A DNA stretch of 14,520 nt, from positions 1 through 14,520 of the forward strand of contig DETG01000110.1 of assembly GCA_002361535.1 (NCBI GenBank), written 5' to 3'. The notes beneath the pieces are model-generated. The model saw nothing but the letters and a program-made list of their open reading frames with translations. It made no database searches and was not told the DNA's origin. The stretch is from Prevotella sp. UBA3294 (GTDB lineage: Bacteria; Bacteroidota; Bacteroidia; Bacteroidales; Bacteroidaceae). The position numbers were made by a program, and so were the translations under genes. Positions 1 to 7,242 of this stretch are shown here, one piece after another. How positions within the stretch are numbered: position 1 is the first letter of the stretch; every line of letters begins with the position of its first letter.

Positions 1-182
1 GTCTCCCATATACCAAGAAATTCTACGGTATTGCGGTTACGCATCCAGTTCGCTATCACTCCATTGGGGTCTGTTACGTTTTTCTGCTTGGCAATATCTG
101 TAATGCTGATATAATCTACACCATCTTTTGATATTGTCTTGATAGCTACATCTCTGACGATGATCTCGTTCTTCTTTGCCAT
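1..182 (-). CDS. KilA-N domain protein, N-terminal part (runs off left edge)
   Basis: The reverse strand from the ATG at 180-182 reads open to the window edge for 60 codons. The peptide starts MAKKNEIIVRDVAIKTI and continues with DYISITDIAK, then DPNGVIANWMRNRNTVEFL and GIWE. The pattern I-[ST]-[IL]-TDIA followed by a D-P-x-x-V-I-x-N-W-x-R-x-[RK]-x-T-[IV]-EFLG block is the hallmark of the KilA-N DNA-binding fold, found in phage antirepressor-like proteins and in stand-alone Bacteroidetes chromosomal proteins. The role is presumably DNA binding or regulation; the target is unknown. The gene is divergent from sppA. A good -7 box lies about 29 bp upstream of the start codon. Only the N-terminus is present, so the length and any C-terminal effector domain cannot be judged. 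The family call is firm from the motif; the function is inference. Confidence 0.85.
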   Translation of the reverse strand, partial: MAKKNEIIVRDVAIKTISKDGVDYISITDIAKQKNVTDPNGVIANWMRNRNTVEFLGIWE

Positions 183-210
183 AGGGTAGAGCTTTTATTA
201 ATTATATGTG

Positions 211-218
211 CAAAGGTA
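211..218 (-). promoter_or_regulatory. Bacteroidetes-type -7 box for the KilA-N gene
   Basis: On the reverse strand the sequence reads TACCTTTGCAC, matching the Bacteroidales sigma-ABfr -7 consensus TAnnTTTG. It lies about 29 bp upstream of the ATG at 182. An imperfect -33 (TTTCG) sits about 18 bp further upstream. Assigned by motif and position only. Confidence 0.6.
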
Positions 219-377
219 GCACAAAATCATGAGACGAAAGAAGAAAGAGCGAAAAAACGAGTGAAATAATTCATGGCTTTTGTTATAACAATACAAGAAA
301 ACCGACAAAAGAAGAAGCATTTTGATGATTTTTTGTAAATAATCTGCAAGGATGAATCAACTATCAACTTTTTTTAA

Positions 378-385
378 TATCTTTG
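378..385 (+). promoter_or_regulatory. Bacteroidetes-type -7 box for the sppA operon
   Basis: TATCTTTG followed by CAC matches TAnnTTTG and lies about 40 bp upstream of the sppA ATG at 425. No clear TTTG -33 element is seen 19-21 bp upstream, where the sequence is AT-rich. This box and the divergent KilA-N box share the 183-424 intergenic region, which otherwise holds only AT-rich sequence. Confidence 0.6.
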
Positions 386-424
386 CACTTGTAACTGAAC
401 AAATATTTGAGAAAACGTTTTAGT

Positions 425-2203
425 ATGAAGAATTTCTTTTTGAATGTACTTGCCACCGTGGTGGGTATTATGGTATTCCTTCTGGTTATAGGAATATTCG
501 GAGTCATGAGCATCGTAGGCATGGTGGCCTCTTCGGATGCAACAACGAATGTGAAAGACAACAGTGTGCTGGTTCTTAACATGAACGGTATCATGGAAGA
601 GCGCACGGAGAACGACCTAATGGCCACCCTATCCGGGGTTGTCGGCACAAGTATCAGTCTGGAGGACGTCCTTCACGCCGTGAAGAAAGCAAAGAATAAC
701 GACCGTATCAAAGGTATTTACATCGAGATGGGAATGTTCAGCAGCAACTCACCCGCTTCAACACAAGAGCTGCGCGATGCGCTGGCCGACTTCAAGAAAA
801 GCGGCAAGTGGATTGTGGCATACGGCGATCAATATACCCAGAGTTCCTATTATCTGGCCAGCGTCGCTGACAAGATCTGGCTGAATCCCTATGGTATGAT
901 CGACTGGCACGGCTTAGCCGCTCAACCTTATTACCTCAAAGACCTGATGGAGAAATACGGTGTAAAGATGCAGCTGGCAAAGGTGGGGACATACAAGAGT
1001 GCTCCCGAGACCTTCACGTCTGACCACATGAGTGATCCCAACCGTGAGCAGATCACTGCCTACATTACTGGAATATGGGACACGATGCTGAGCGATGTTG
1101 CCACATCCAGGAAGGTCAGCAAGGAGTCTCTGAATGCCTTGGCCGACGGGATGGTGATGCTCGACGATCCCCAGAACTACATTCAGCAGAAGCTGGTGGA
1201 TAAGCTGCTGTATAGCGATGAGGTGAAAGGTGAGGTGAAGAAACTCCTTCAGCTCGATGAGAAAGACGAGATCAGTCAGATTAGCGTGGAGCAGATGCAG
1301 AATGTCAAGGAGAACAACAAAGGGGAAGAGATTGCCGTGTACTATGCCTATGGCGACATCGTTGATCAAAAGACGGAGAATATCTTAGGCCCGACGGAAC
1401 ATCAGATCGTAGGAAAGGATGTGAGCAAGGACTTGGAGGAACTGGCGAACGACGACAATGTGAAAGCTGTTGTGCTACGTGTGAACAGCGGTGGTGGATC
1501 GGCATACGCCTCTGAACAGATCTGGCATGCCATGATGAAACTGAAAGCTAAGAAGCCCGTCGTGGTTTCCATGGGAGGCATGGCAGCCTCTGGCGGCTAC
1601 TACATCAGCTGTCCGGCAAACTGGATCGTTGCCGAGCCGACTACCCTTACAGGTAGTATCGGAATCTTTGGTATGTTCCCCGACTTTAGCGGTCTGCTCA
1701 CTCAGAAGTTGGGAGTGAAGTTCGATGAGGTGAAGACCAACAAGAATGCCGGCTTCGGTACGATGGCACGTCCCTTCAACGAGGAGGAGATGAGCTATCT
1801 CAACACCTATATCGAACGGGGATATCAACTGTTCCGCAAGCGTGTGGCCGACGGCAGGAAACAAAGTGTGGATGCCATCGAGAAAATCGCACAAGGACAT
1901 GTATGGCTGGGCAAGGATGCACTGGGCATCAAACTCGTTGACCAGTTAGGCAGCATCGATGATGCCGTGAAGAAAGCAGCACAGCTTGCCAAGGTGGAAG
2001 AATACCATACTGCATCCTACCCAGGAAAGGGCGATATCTTCCAAGACTTACTGGAGAGCACATCGACCGCCAGCGGCAACTACCTCGATGCAAAGATGCG
2101 GACAACACTCGGCGAGTATTATGAACCGTTCATGCTTCTGAAGAGCTTGAACAAACAGAACGCCATCCAGGCAAGGATTCCGTTCTATATGAACATACGA
2201 TAA
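425..2203 (+). CDS. sppA: Signal peptide peptidase SppA, 67K type
   Basis: Membrane-anchored serine protease (peptidase family S49) that cleaves leftover signal peptides in the cytoplasmic membrane. The 592-residue product has an N-terminal transmembrane anchor (about residues 8-34) and two tandem S49 domains, the long E. coli-like architecture. The catalytic Lys is K191 in VGTYKSAPETF, matching the GTYKSAVEPF region of E. coli SppA. The nucleophile Ser is S389 in GGMAASGGYYIS, followed by the conserved TGSIGIFG. The reading frame stays open upstream to a TTG at 407, but the ATG at 425 gives the usual MKNFF-type Bacteroidales start and places the hydrophobic segment correctly, so 425 was chosen. 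First gene of an operon; its stop lies 6 nt before lpxK. Function is firm from both catalytic motifs. Confidence 0.95.
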   Translation: MKNFFLNVLATVVGIMVFLLVIGIFGVMSIVGMVASSDATTNVKDNSVLVLNMNGIMEERTENDLMATLSGVVGTSISLEDVLHAVKKAKNNDRIKGIYIEMGMFSSNSPASTQELRDALADFKKSGKWIVAYGDQYTQSSYYLASVADKIWLNPYGMIDWHGLAAQPYYLKDLMEKYGVKMQLAKVGTYKSAPETFTSDHMSDPNREQITAYITGIWDTMLSDVATSRKVSKESLNALADGMVMLDDPQNYIQQKLVDKLLYSDEVKGEVKKLLQLDEKDEISQISVEQMQNVKENNKGEEIAVYYAYGDIVDQKTENILGPTEHQIVGKDVSKDLEELANDDNVKAVVLRVNSGGGSAYASEQIWHAMMKLKAKKPVVVSMGGMAASGGYYISCPANWIVAEPTTLTGSIGIFGMFPDFSGLLTQKLGVKFDEVKTNKNAGFGTMARPFNEEEMSYLNTYIERGYQLFRKRVADGRKQSVDAIEKIAQGHVWLGKDALGIKLVDQLGSIDDAVKKAAQLAKVEEYHTASYPGKGDIFQDLLESTSTASGNYLDAKMRTTLGEYYEPFMLLKSLNKQNAIQARIPFYMNIR

Positions 2204-2209
2204 AACAAC

Positions 2210-3385
2210 ATGGAAGGTGATTTCATCAAAATACACGAATGGCTGCTGCCACTGAGCTGGATTTACGGACTCGGCGTGGGTATCCGTAACCGACTCTTTG
2301 ATATGGGTATCCTGAAAAGCCGTGACTTCAAAGTACCCGTTATCTCGGTGGGGAACATCACTGTGGGGGGATCTGGTAAGACCCCCCACGTGGAGTATCT
2401 GATCCGACTGCTTCGCGACAAGACCAAAGTGGCCGTGCTCAGTCGGGGATACAAGCGCAAAAGCAAAGGATATGTCCTGGCCGACAAAGATGCCACAGCC
2501 TCTGTGATTGGAGATGAGCCTTCCCAGATGAAGAAGAAATATCCCGATGTCTATGTGGCCGTTGACAAGAACCGTTGCCACGGCATCGAACGGCTCACAG
2601 AAGACGAGGAGACCAAAGATACGGATGTCATCCTTCTCGATGATGCCTATCAGCACAGGTATGTGAAACCCGGAGTCAACATCCTTTTAGTTGACTACCA
2701 CCGTCTGATTATCTATGACAAGCTGCTGCCTGCCGGACGACTTCGGGAACCTAAGCAGGGGAAGAACCGTGCAGATATCGTGATCGTGACGAAGTGCCCG
2801 CGAAACCTCAAGCCCATGGAATTCAGAGTGCTCACACGTGCCATGGATCTTTTCCCCTATCAGAAACTGTATTTCACAACCCTGAAATACAATAAGCTGA
2901 AACCGCTCTATTTCGGTGAAGACAGACCCGTCAGCGACATTCAGCCCGATGAGAATATCTTGCTGCTCACTGGCATTGCCTCGCCCAAGCAGATCATCAT
3001 CGACCTCAAGCCATACACCAAGAACATCACACCACTCACCTACCCCGACCATCATCGCTTCAAGCGGAAAGATATCGAGCGGATCAACGAGATGTTCGCT
3101 GCCATGCCCGAGCCCAAAATCATTATCACGACAGAGAAAGATAACGCAAGGCTCTTCGGTGTGGAAGGACTGTCTGATGAGGTCCGACAACATATATATA
3201 TGTTACCGGTAGAGATCGAATTCATGCTGGAACAACAAGAAGAGTTTAACGAAAAAATCATTGGATATGTACGAAAGAATTCAAGAAACAGCGTCCTGGC
3301 TAAGGCAAAGGATGACCACAAGTCCAACAACCGCAATCGTTCTGGGAACGGGACTCGGACAATTAGCTTCCGAAATAACGGATAA
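2210..3385 (+). CDS. lpxK: Tetraacyldisaccharide 4'-kinase LpxK
   Basis: Inner-membrane-associated kinase that phosphorylates the 4' position of the lipid A disaccharide-1-phosphate precursor to make lipid IVA, a late step of Raetz-pathway lipid A synthesis. The 391-residue product has a hydrophobic N-terminal segment (about residues 11-24), the LpxK-type P-loop in VGNITVGGSGKTPH (residues 47-60), SRGYKRKSKG (78-87), GDEPSQM (101-107) and LDDAYQHR (143-150), the usual LDDGFQHR motif with G-to-A and F-to-Y changes. PAGRLREP follows further on. The last 39 codons overlap the next gene in another frame and encode a hydrophilic tail rich in K, R, N and S. The recognisable family domain ends before this tail. 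It lies 6 nt after sppA, so co-transcription is expected. Its presence implies a lipopolysaccharide or lipooligosaccharide outer membrane. Confidence 0.95.
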   Translation: MEGDFIKIHEWLLPLSWIYGLGVGIRNRLFDMGILKSRDFKVPVISVGNITVGGSGKTPHVEYLIRLLRDKTKVAVLSRGYKRKSKGYVLADKDATASVIGDEPSQMKKKYPDVYVAVDKNRCHGIERLTEDEETKDTDVILLDDAYQHRYVKPGVNILLVDYHRLIIYDKLLPAGRLREPKQGKNRADIVIVTKCPRNLKPMEFRVLTRAMDLFPYQKLYFTTLKYNKLKPLYFGEDRPVSDIQPDENILLLTGIASPKQIIIDLKPYTKNITPLTYPDHHRFKRKDIERINEMFAAMPEPKIIITTEKDNARLFGVEGLSDEVRQHIYMLPVEIEFMLEQQEEFNEKIIGYVRKNSRNSVLAKAKDDHKSNNRNRSGNGTRTISFRNNG

Positions 3386-4076
3386 ATATGAATTCCCCTA
3401 CGAGGAGATTCCCAATTTCCCCGTTTCTACCGTTGAGGGACATTCGGGGAAACTGATCTTCGGAAAACTCGGCAACAAGGATATCATGGCCATGCAGGGA
3501 CGTTTCCATTTCTACGAGGGATACTCCATGAAAGAGGTGACCTTCCCTGTAAGGGTGATGTATGAATTAGGTATCAAGACCCTCTTTGTAAGTAATGCAG
3601 CAGGAGGAATGAACCCATCATTCAAGATCGGCGACCTGATGATCATCACCGACCATATCAATTTCTTCCCGGAGCATCCGCTGCGTGGGAAGAATTTCCC
3701 CACCGGACCGCGATTCCCTGACATGCACGAGCCCTATGACCTCAGTATGGTGGCTGTGGCAGACAAGATCGCTCAAGAGAAGGGTATCCACGTGGTGCAT
3801 GGAGTGTATGTGGGCGTGCAGGGTCCTACCTTCGAGACTCCCGCAGAATATAGGATGTACCGGATTTTGGGCGGTGATGCTGTAGGAATGAGCACCGTTC
3901 CCGAAGTGATCGTCGCCCACCACTGCGGCATCAAGACTTTCGGCATCTCCGTCATCACCGACTTAGGCGGATTCGACGATCCCGTGGAAGTGAGTCATGA
4001 GGAAGTTCAGGAGGCTGCCAACAAGGCACAGCCCCTGATGACAGAAATCATGCGCGAGATGATCAACCGCGCTTAA
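3267..4076 (+). CDS. Purine nucleoside phosphorylase, trimeric (PNP/MTAP) family
   Basis: Catalyses phosphorolysis of purine nucleosides to the base and (deoxy)ribose-1-phosphate in purine salvage. The 269-residue product has GTGLG (27-31, phosphate loop), the EGHSG motif, QGRFHFYEGY (77-86, matching QGRFHMYEGY of human PNP), NAAGGMNPSFKIGDLMIITD, QGPTFETPAE with the base-contacting Glu at E190, and GMSTVPEV. The position equivalent to human Asn243 is Asp (D232, in VITDLGG), which could affect base preference. The ATG at 3267 gives a normal family N-terminus (MYERIQETASW); an in-frame TTG at 3261 is less likely. The start lies inside lpxK, a 119-bp overlap in the +1 frame, which suggests translational coupling. 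It ends 14 nt before thiL. The family is firm; exact specificity (inosine/guanosine versus broader) is not settled by sequence alone. Confidence 0.93.
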   Translation: MYERIQETASWLRQRMTTSPTTAIVLGTGLGQLASEITDKYEFPYEEIPNFPVSTVEGHSGKLIFGKLGNKDIMAMQGRFHFYEGYSMKEVTFPVRVMYELGIKTLFVSNAAGGMNPSFKIGDLMIITDHINFFPEHPLRGKNFPTGPRFPDMHEPYDLSMVAVADKIAQEKGIHVVHGVYVGVQGPTFETPAEYRMYRILGGDAVGMSTVPEVIVAHHCGIKTFGISVITDLGGFDDPVEVSHEEVQEAANKAQPLMTEIMREMINRA

Positions 4077-4090
4077 AACAGTAAGAAGCA

Positions 4091-5200
4091 ATGGAAATAG
4101 CGAAACTCGGTGAGTTCGGTCTGATTGACCGACTCACCCAAGATATCAAGTCCAAAAACGAATCAACACTGAAGGGAGTAGGCGATGATTGCGCCGTGCT
4201 CCATTATCCTGACACGGAGGTACTTGTCACCACCGATATGCTGATGGAGGGTGTGCACTTCGATCTGACCTATATCGACCTACAACACTTAGGATACAAA
4301 TCAGCCATGGTGAATATCTCTGATGTCTTCGCCATGAACGGTATTCCACGACAAGTCACCGTCAGTATGGCACTCAGCAAACGCTTCTCCGTGGAAGACA
4401 TGGAGCAGTTCTACAGCGGATTACGCATGGCATGCGACAAATGGGATGTCGATATTGTGGGGGGAGACACGACTTCATCACTCACAGGACTCGCCATCAG
4501 TATCACTTGCATCGGTGAGGCCCGCAAAGAAGACATCGTCTATAGACAGGGCGCACGAGACACCGATCTGATCTGCGTCAGCGGAGATCTGGGTGCTGCC
4601 TATATGGGACTGCAACTGCTGGAACGTGAAAAGGCTGTCTATTACCAGCAGATCGATGAACTGAACAAGCAAATACAGGAAGCCAAGAATAACGGCACCT
4701 ATGAACAACAGCGCGAGAGGTTCAAGAACCAAAGTGCGTTGTTGCGCGACTTCCAGCCCGACTTCGCCGGAAAGGAATATCTCTTGCAACGACAGTTGAA
4801 ACCCGAAGCCCGGGGAGACATTATCAGACAATTAAGGGAAGTGGGAATCCAGCCTACCTCCATGATGGACATCTCCGACGGACTGTCAAGCGAACTCCTG
4901 CATATCTGTAAGCATTCCGATGCCGGATGCCGAGTCTATGAGAAGAATATCCCCATCGACTACCAGACTGCAGTCATGGCAGAAGAATTCAATATGAATG
5001 TCACCACATGCGCTATGAACGGCGGTGAAGACTATGAACTCCTTTTCACCGTTCCTATCGGCGACTATGAGAAAGTGGAGGCCATGGAAGATGTGAAGGT
5101 GATCGGACATATAACCCGTAAAGAATTAGGTTGCATGCTTGTTACCAGAGACAACCAGGAATTTGAGATTACCGCGCAGGGATGGAATCCACTGAGATAG
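4091..5200 (+). CDS. thiL: Thiamine-monophosphate kinase ThiL
   Basis: ATP-dependent kinase converting thiamine monophosphate to thiamine pyrophosphate, the last step of thiamine cofactor synthesis, in the cytoplasm. The product is an AIR-synthase/PurM-like fold protein. Visible motifs are KGVGDDCAVL (28-37), TTDMLMEGVHF (47-57), VNISDVFAMNG (74-84), VGGDTTSS (123-130), SGDLGAAYMGL (164-174), the LKPEAR block (236-241), MMDISDGLSSEL (258-269) and a late GGEDYELLF, all characteristic ThiL/PurM-like metal- and nucleotide-binding segments. At 369 residues it is longer than the roughly 325-residue E. coli enzyme. Much of the excess is a charged, Gln/Glu/Lys-rich stretch at about residues 185-218 that looks helical or coiled-coil. 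Last gene of the sppA-lpxK-phosphorylase-thiL operon; no convincing hairpin terminator follows. Function is firm. Confidence 0.94.
   Translation: MEIAKLGEFGLIDRLTQDIKSKNESTLKGVGDDCAVLHYPDTEVLVTTDMLMEGVHFDLTYIDLQHLGYKSAMVNISDVFAMNGIPRQVTVSMALSKRFSVEDMEQFYSGLRMACDKWDVDIVGGDTTSSLTGLAISITCIGEARKEDIVYRQGARDTDLICVSGDLGAAYMGLQLLEREKAVYYQQIDELNKQIQEAKNNGTYEQQRERFKNQSALLRDFQPDFAGKEYLLQRQLKPEARGDIIRQLREVGIQPTSMMDISDGLSSELLHICKHSDAGCRVYEKNIPIDYQTAVMAEEFNMNVTTCAMNGGEDYELLFTVPIGDYEKVEAMEDVKVIGHITRKELGCMLVTRDNQEFEITAQGWNPLR
4643..4744 (+). other. Coiled-coil-like insertion within ThiL
   Basis: This segment encodes about residues 185-218 of ThiL, between the LQLLEREKAVYY helix and the FQPDF/LKPEAR block. 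It contains QQIDELNKQIQEAKNN and YEQQRERFKNQ, with heptad-like hydrophobic spacing and many charged residues. It accounts for much of the extra length over short ThiL proteins. The boundaries are estimated by eye. Confidence 0.55.
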
Positions 5201-5326
5201 CACCGCGTTCGTTGTGCATAGTGCATAGAATATAGAATAAGGTGAAGATAATGATAGGCTGAAAGCAAAGCGTAGAGAGAGGAGATTGTTAGGAAACGTT
5301 AAATGAGTAAAGTTTCTAAGGAAAAG
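5201..5326. other. Intergenic spacer between thiL and the tRNA-Phe promoter
   Basis: No gene is seen here. It contains a short direct repeat (GTGCATA twice at about 5215-5227) and purine-rich sequence. No clear factor-independent terminator for the thiL operon could be found by eye. Confidence 0.5.
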
Positions 5327-5358
5327 TTTTTGAGGTTCGAGAAAAAGTTGTACCTTTG
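5327..5358 (+). promoter_or_regulatory. Promoter of tRNA-Phe (-33 TTTTTG, -7 TACCTTTG)
   Basis: TTTTTG at 5327-5332 and TACCTTTG at 5351-5358 are separated by 18 bp, a near-consensus Bacteroidales promoter. The -7 box lies about 21 bp upstream of the mature tRNA 5' end, consistent with a short leader removed by RNase P. Confidence 0.75.
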
Positions 5359-5379
5359 CACCCGCAAAACAAAACCAAT

Positions 5380-5452
<73 letters not shown>

Positions 5453-5466
5453 CTCCTCCTTTCATT

Positions 5467-5511
5467 AGCCCCTGTACGTGATTCGTCACTGCAGGGGCTT
5501 CCCTTTTATTT
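5467..5511 (+). terminator. Factor-independent terminator after tRNA-Phe
   Basis: AGCCCCTG (5467-5474) pairs with CAGGGGCT (5492-5499). Inside, GTGA (5478-5481) and TCAC (5486-5489) pair around a TTCG tetraloop. The hairpin is followed by TCCCTTTTATTT. The GC-rich stem, stable UUCG loop and T-rich tail support a terminator 14 nt after the tRNA. Confidence 0.85.
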
Positions 5512-5529
5512 GAATATGGGGCGATGCCC

Positions 5530-5692
5530 CCTTTTACTTCGTTGAAGGTACTCTCACTCGGCAATGCAAAAAAAAGAAGTTTTTCTTTGCATTGTGCTCG
5601 TTTATCCGTACCTTTTACTTCGTTGAAGGTACTCTCACTCGACAATGCAAAAAAAAAGAAGTTTTTCTTTGCATTGTGCTCGTTTATCCGTA
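5530..5692. repeat. Two tandem copies of an ~81-bp hairpin/promoter element
   Basis: Copy 1 spans 5530-5610 and copy 2 spans 5611-5692. They are nearly identical, differing at one G/A position (5561 versus 5642) and by one extra A in a poly-A run. Each copy begins CCTTTTACTTCGTTGAAGG, continues ACTCTCACTCG, and then holds a hairpin whose outer arms are CAATGCAAA (5562-5570; 5643-5651) and TTTGCATTG (5586-5594; 5668-5676), extended by A/T pairs. Each copy ends GCTCGTTTATCCGTACC. The right hairpin arm carries the TTTG that serves as a -33, and the copy boundary carries the -7-like TACCTTT. No coding function is apparent. Confidence 0.9.
5586..5616 (+). promoter_or_regulatory. Promoter-like sequence in first repeat copy (degenerate -7)
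   Basis: TTTG at 5586-5589 and TACCTTTT at 5609-5616 are separated by 19 bp. The -7 box differs from TAnnTTTG only in the last base, because the next repeat copy begins there. It may be a weak or inactive duplicate of the downstream promoter. Confidence 0.4.
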
Positions 5693-5698
5693 CCTTTG
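5668..5698 (+). promoter_or_regulatory. Promoter of the GH28-GH36 operon
   Basis: TTTG at 5668-5671 and TACCTTTG at 5691-5698, with a 19-bp spacer, are a full match to the Bacteroidales consensus. The -7 box lies 40 bp upstream of the GH28 ATG. The -33 element is inside the right arm of the hairpin in the second repeat copy. Confidence 0.75.
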
Positions 5699-5738
5699 CA
5701 ATCACATAACATAATAATTACATAACCCTGAATAACAA

Positions 5739-7217
5739 ATGAAACCAAAACAACAAATTCTTGCCCTCATCCTGTTCCTGACGACAGCCGCCTGGGCACA
5801 AGACAATCCTTACAGACAGTACACGCAGAATCTTCCGTTCAAGATGATTGAAGTGAAAGCCCCTACGTTCCCCAACCGTTCAGTGAACATCAAAGACTTC
5901 GGTGCTAAAGGCGACGGCTCTGCTCTTTGCACCGATGCCTTCCGGCAAGCTGTGGAAACGCTCACGCAGCAAGGAGGAGGGAAGCTGATCGTGCCACAGG
6001 GCGTGTGGTTCACCGGTCCGATCGTACTGAAAAGCAACATCAACCTTCATCTGGAGAAAGGTGCCGTCATCCTGTTCTCGGGAGACGAGAAGCTCTATGA
6101 TATTATCAGTACATCGTTCGAGGGATTGGAGACCCGGCGTTGCCAGTCACCGATCTCTGCCAATGGTGCCACCAACATTGCCATTACAGGAAAAGGAGCC
6201 ATCGATGGTAACGGACTATGCTGGCGTCCTTTGAAGAAACAGAAGGTGACCGATGCCCAATGGAAGAAGTTCACTTCGCAGCCTGGCGGCGTATTCAAAC
6301 GCGATGACCTCTGGCTTCCCAGTGCCGGTTATCTACATGCAGACACAACGGCGAACATGAATGTGCCCACGGGGATGCAAACCGAGGAAGACTGGAACTA
6401 CATCAAACGATTCCTGCGCCCTGTGATGCTGAGCTTAGTGAACTGCAAGAATGTGCTGCTGAAAGACATCATCATCCAGAACTCTCCCGCCTGGAACATC
6501 CATCCGCTGATGTGCGAGAACATCATCATCGATAACGTGTTGGCCCGTAATCCCGCCTATGCCCAGAATGGCGATGCACTCGATTTGGAGTCGTGCCGCA
6601 ATGCCTTGATTGTCAATTCTGTGTTTGATGCCGGCGATGACGGTATCTGCATCAAGAGCGGAAAGGATGCCGATGGCCGTCGTCGCGGTCGTCCATGTGA
6701 GAACGTGGTGGTTGACGGCTGTACTGTATTCCAAGGACATGGCGGTTTCGTGGTAGGTTCAGAGATGAGCGGCGGTGTGAAGAACATTCTGGTGCAAAAC
6801 TGCCAGTTCCTCGGTACCGATGTAGGACTGCGTTTCAAGAGCTGCAGGGGACGTGGCGGTATCGTGGAGAACATCTTTATCCGCGACATCTCCATGTTCG
6901 ACATCCAAGGTGATGCCATCACCTTCGACCTCTACTATGGCGGAAAGTCGGTGATTGAGGTTCTTGAGAGTGGTGAGAAAGTAAATAACATCGAGCCGAA
7001 GCCTGTTGACGAGACAACGCCCGAGTTCCGTAACATCGACATTGAGAACATTATCTGCCGAGGTGCCCGTCGTGCCATGTTCTTCAACGGCCTCCCCGAA
7101 AAGCCCATCATGAACATAACCCTAAAAGACATCTATATCACGGCAGAGAACGACATGGACTTCTTCAACTGCAAGAACGTGCAGCGCAGGAATGTGAACG
7201 TCACCATCAGGAAATAA
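5739..7217 (+). CDS. Secreted GH28 polygalacturonase-like glycoside hydrolase
   Basis: Likely hydrolyses alpha-1,4-galacturonosyl or related pectin linkages outside the cytoplasm by the inverting GH28 mechanism. The 492-residue product has a signal peptide (hydrophobic residues about 7-18) with likely cleavage after AWA before QDNPY. A pectate-lyase-superfamily N-terminal block (VNIKDFGAKGDG) is followed by the right-handed beta-helix. GH28 catalytic motifs are present: NGD (N277-D279, family NTD motif), DAGDDG (D300 and D301), QGHGG (H334) and the sugar-binding RFKS (R365, K367). All key residues are kept, so the enzyme should be active; exo- versus endo-activity and exact substrate are not resolved. 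No lipobox is seen, so it is probably periplasmic. It lies 25 bp upstream of the alpha-galactosidase gene, behind the repeat-borne promoter. Confidence 0.93.
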   Translation: MKPKQQILALILFLTTAAWAQDNPYRQYTQNLPFKMIEVKAPTFPNRSVNIKDFGAKGDGSALCTDAFRQAVETLTQQGGGKLIVPQGVWFTGPIVLKSNINLHLEKGAVILFSGDEKLYDIISTSFEGLETRRCQSPISANGATNIAITGKGAIDGNGLCWRPLKKQKVTDAQWKKFTSQPGGVFKRDDLWLPSAGYLHADTTANMNVPTGMQTEEDWNYIKRFLRPVMLSLVNCKNVLLKDIIIQNSPAWNIHPLMCENIIIDNVLARNPAYAQNGDALDLESCRNALIVNSVFDAGDDGICIKSGKDADGRRRGRPCENVVVDGCTVFQGHGGFVVGSEMSGGVKNILVQNCQFLGTDVGLRFKSCRGRGGIVENIFIRDISMFDIQGDAITFDLYYGGKSVIEVLESGEKVNNIEPKPVDETTPEFRNIDIENIICRGARRAMFFNGLPEKPIMNITLKDIYITAENDMDFFNCKNVQRRNVNVTIRK

Positions 7218-7242
7218 GAATGACAACTAACAACAATAGCTT

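Noticed and set aside
407..424. TTG at 407 as the sppA start
   Set aside because: The ATG at 425 gives the expected N-terminus and membrane anchor; the six extra residues add nothing conserved.
364..648. Minus-strand open frame of 94 codons opposite the sppA start
   Set aside because: Antisense to the sppA membrane anchor and promoter; no family features. A shadow of sppA.
5201..5326. Riboswitch linked to thiL
   Set aside because: The region is downstream of thiL, and no TPP riboswitch core was recognised there or upstream of the operon.
5530..5692. CRISPR array
   Set aside because: Only two directly abutting copies of a long unit with no spacers, so this is a tandem repeat and not CRISPR.
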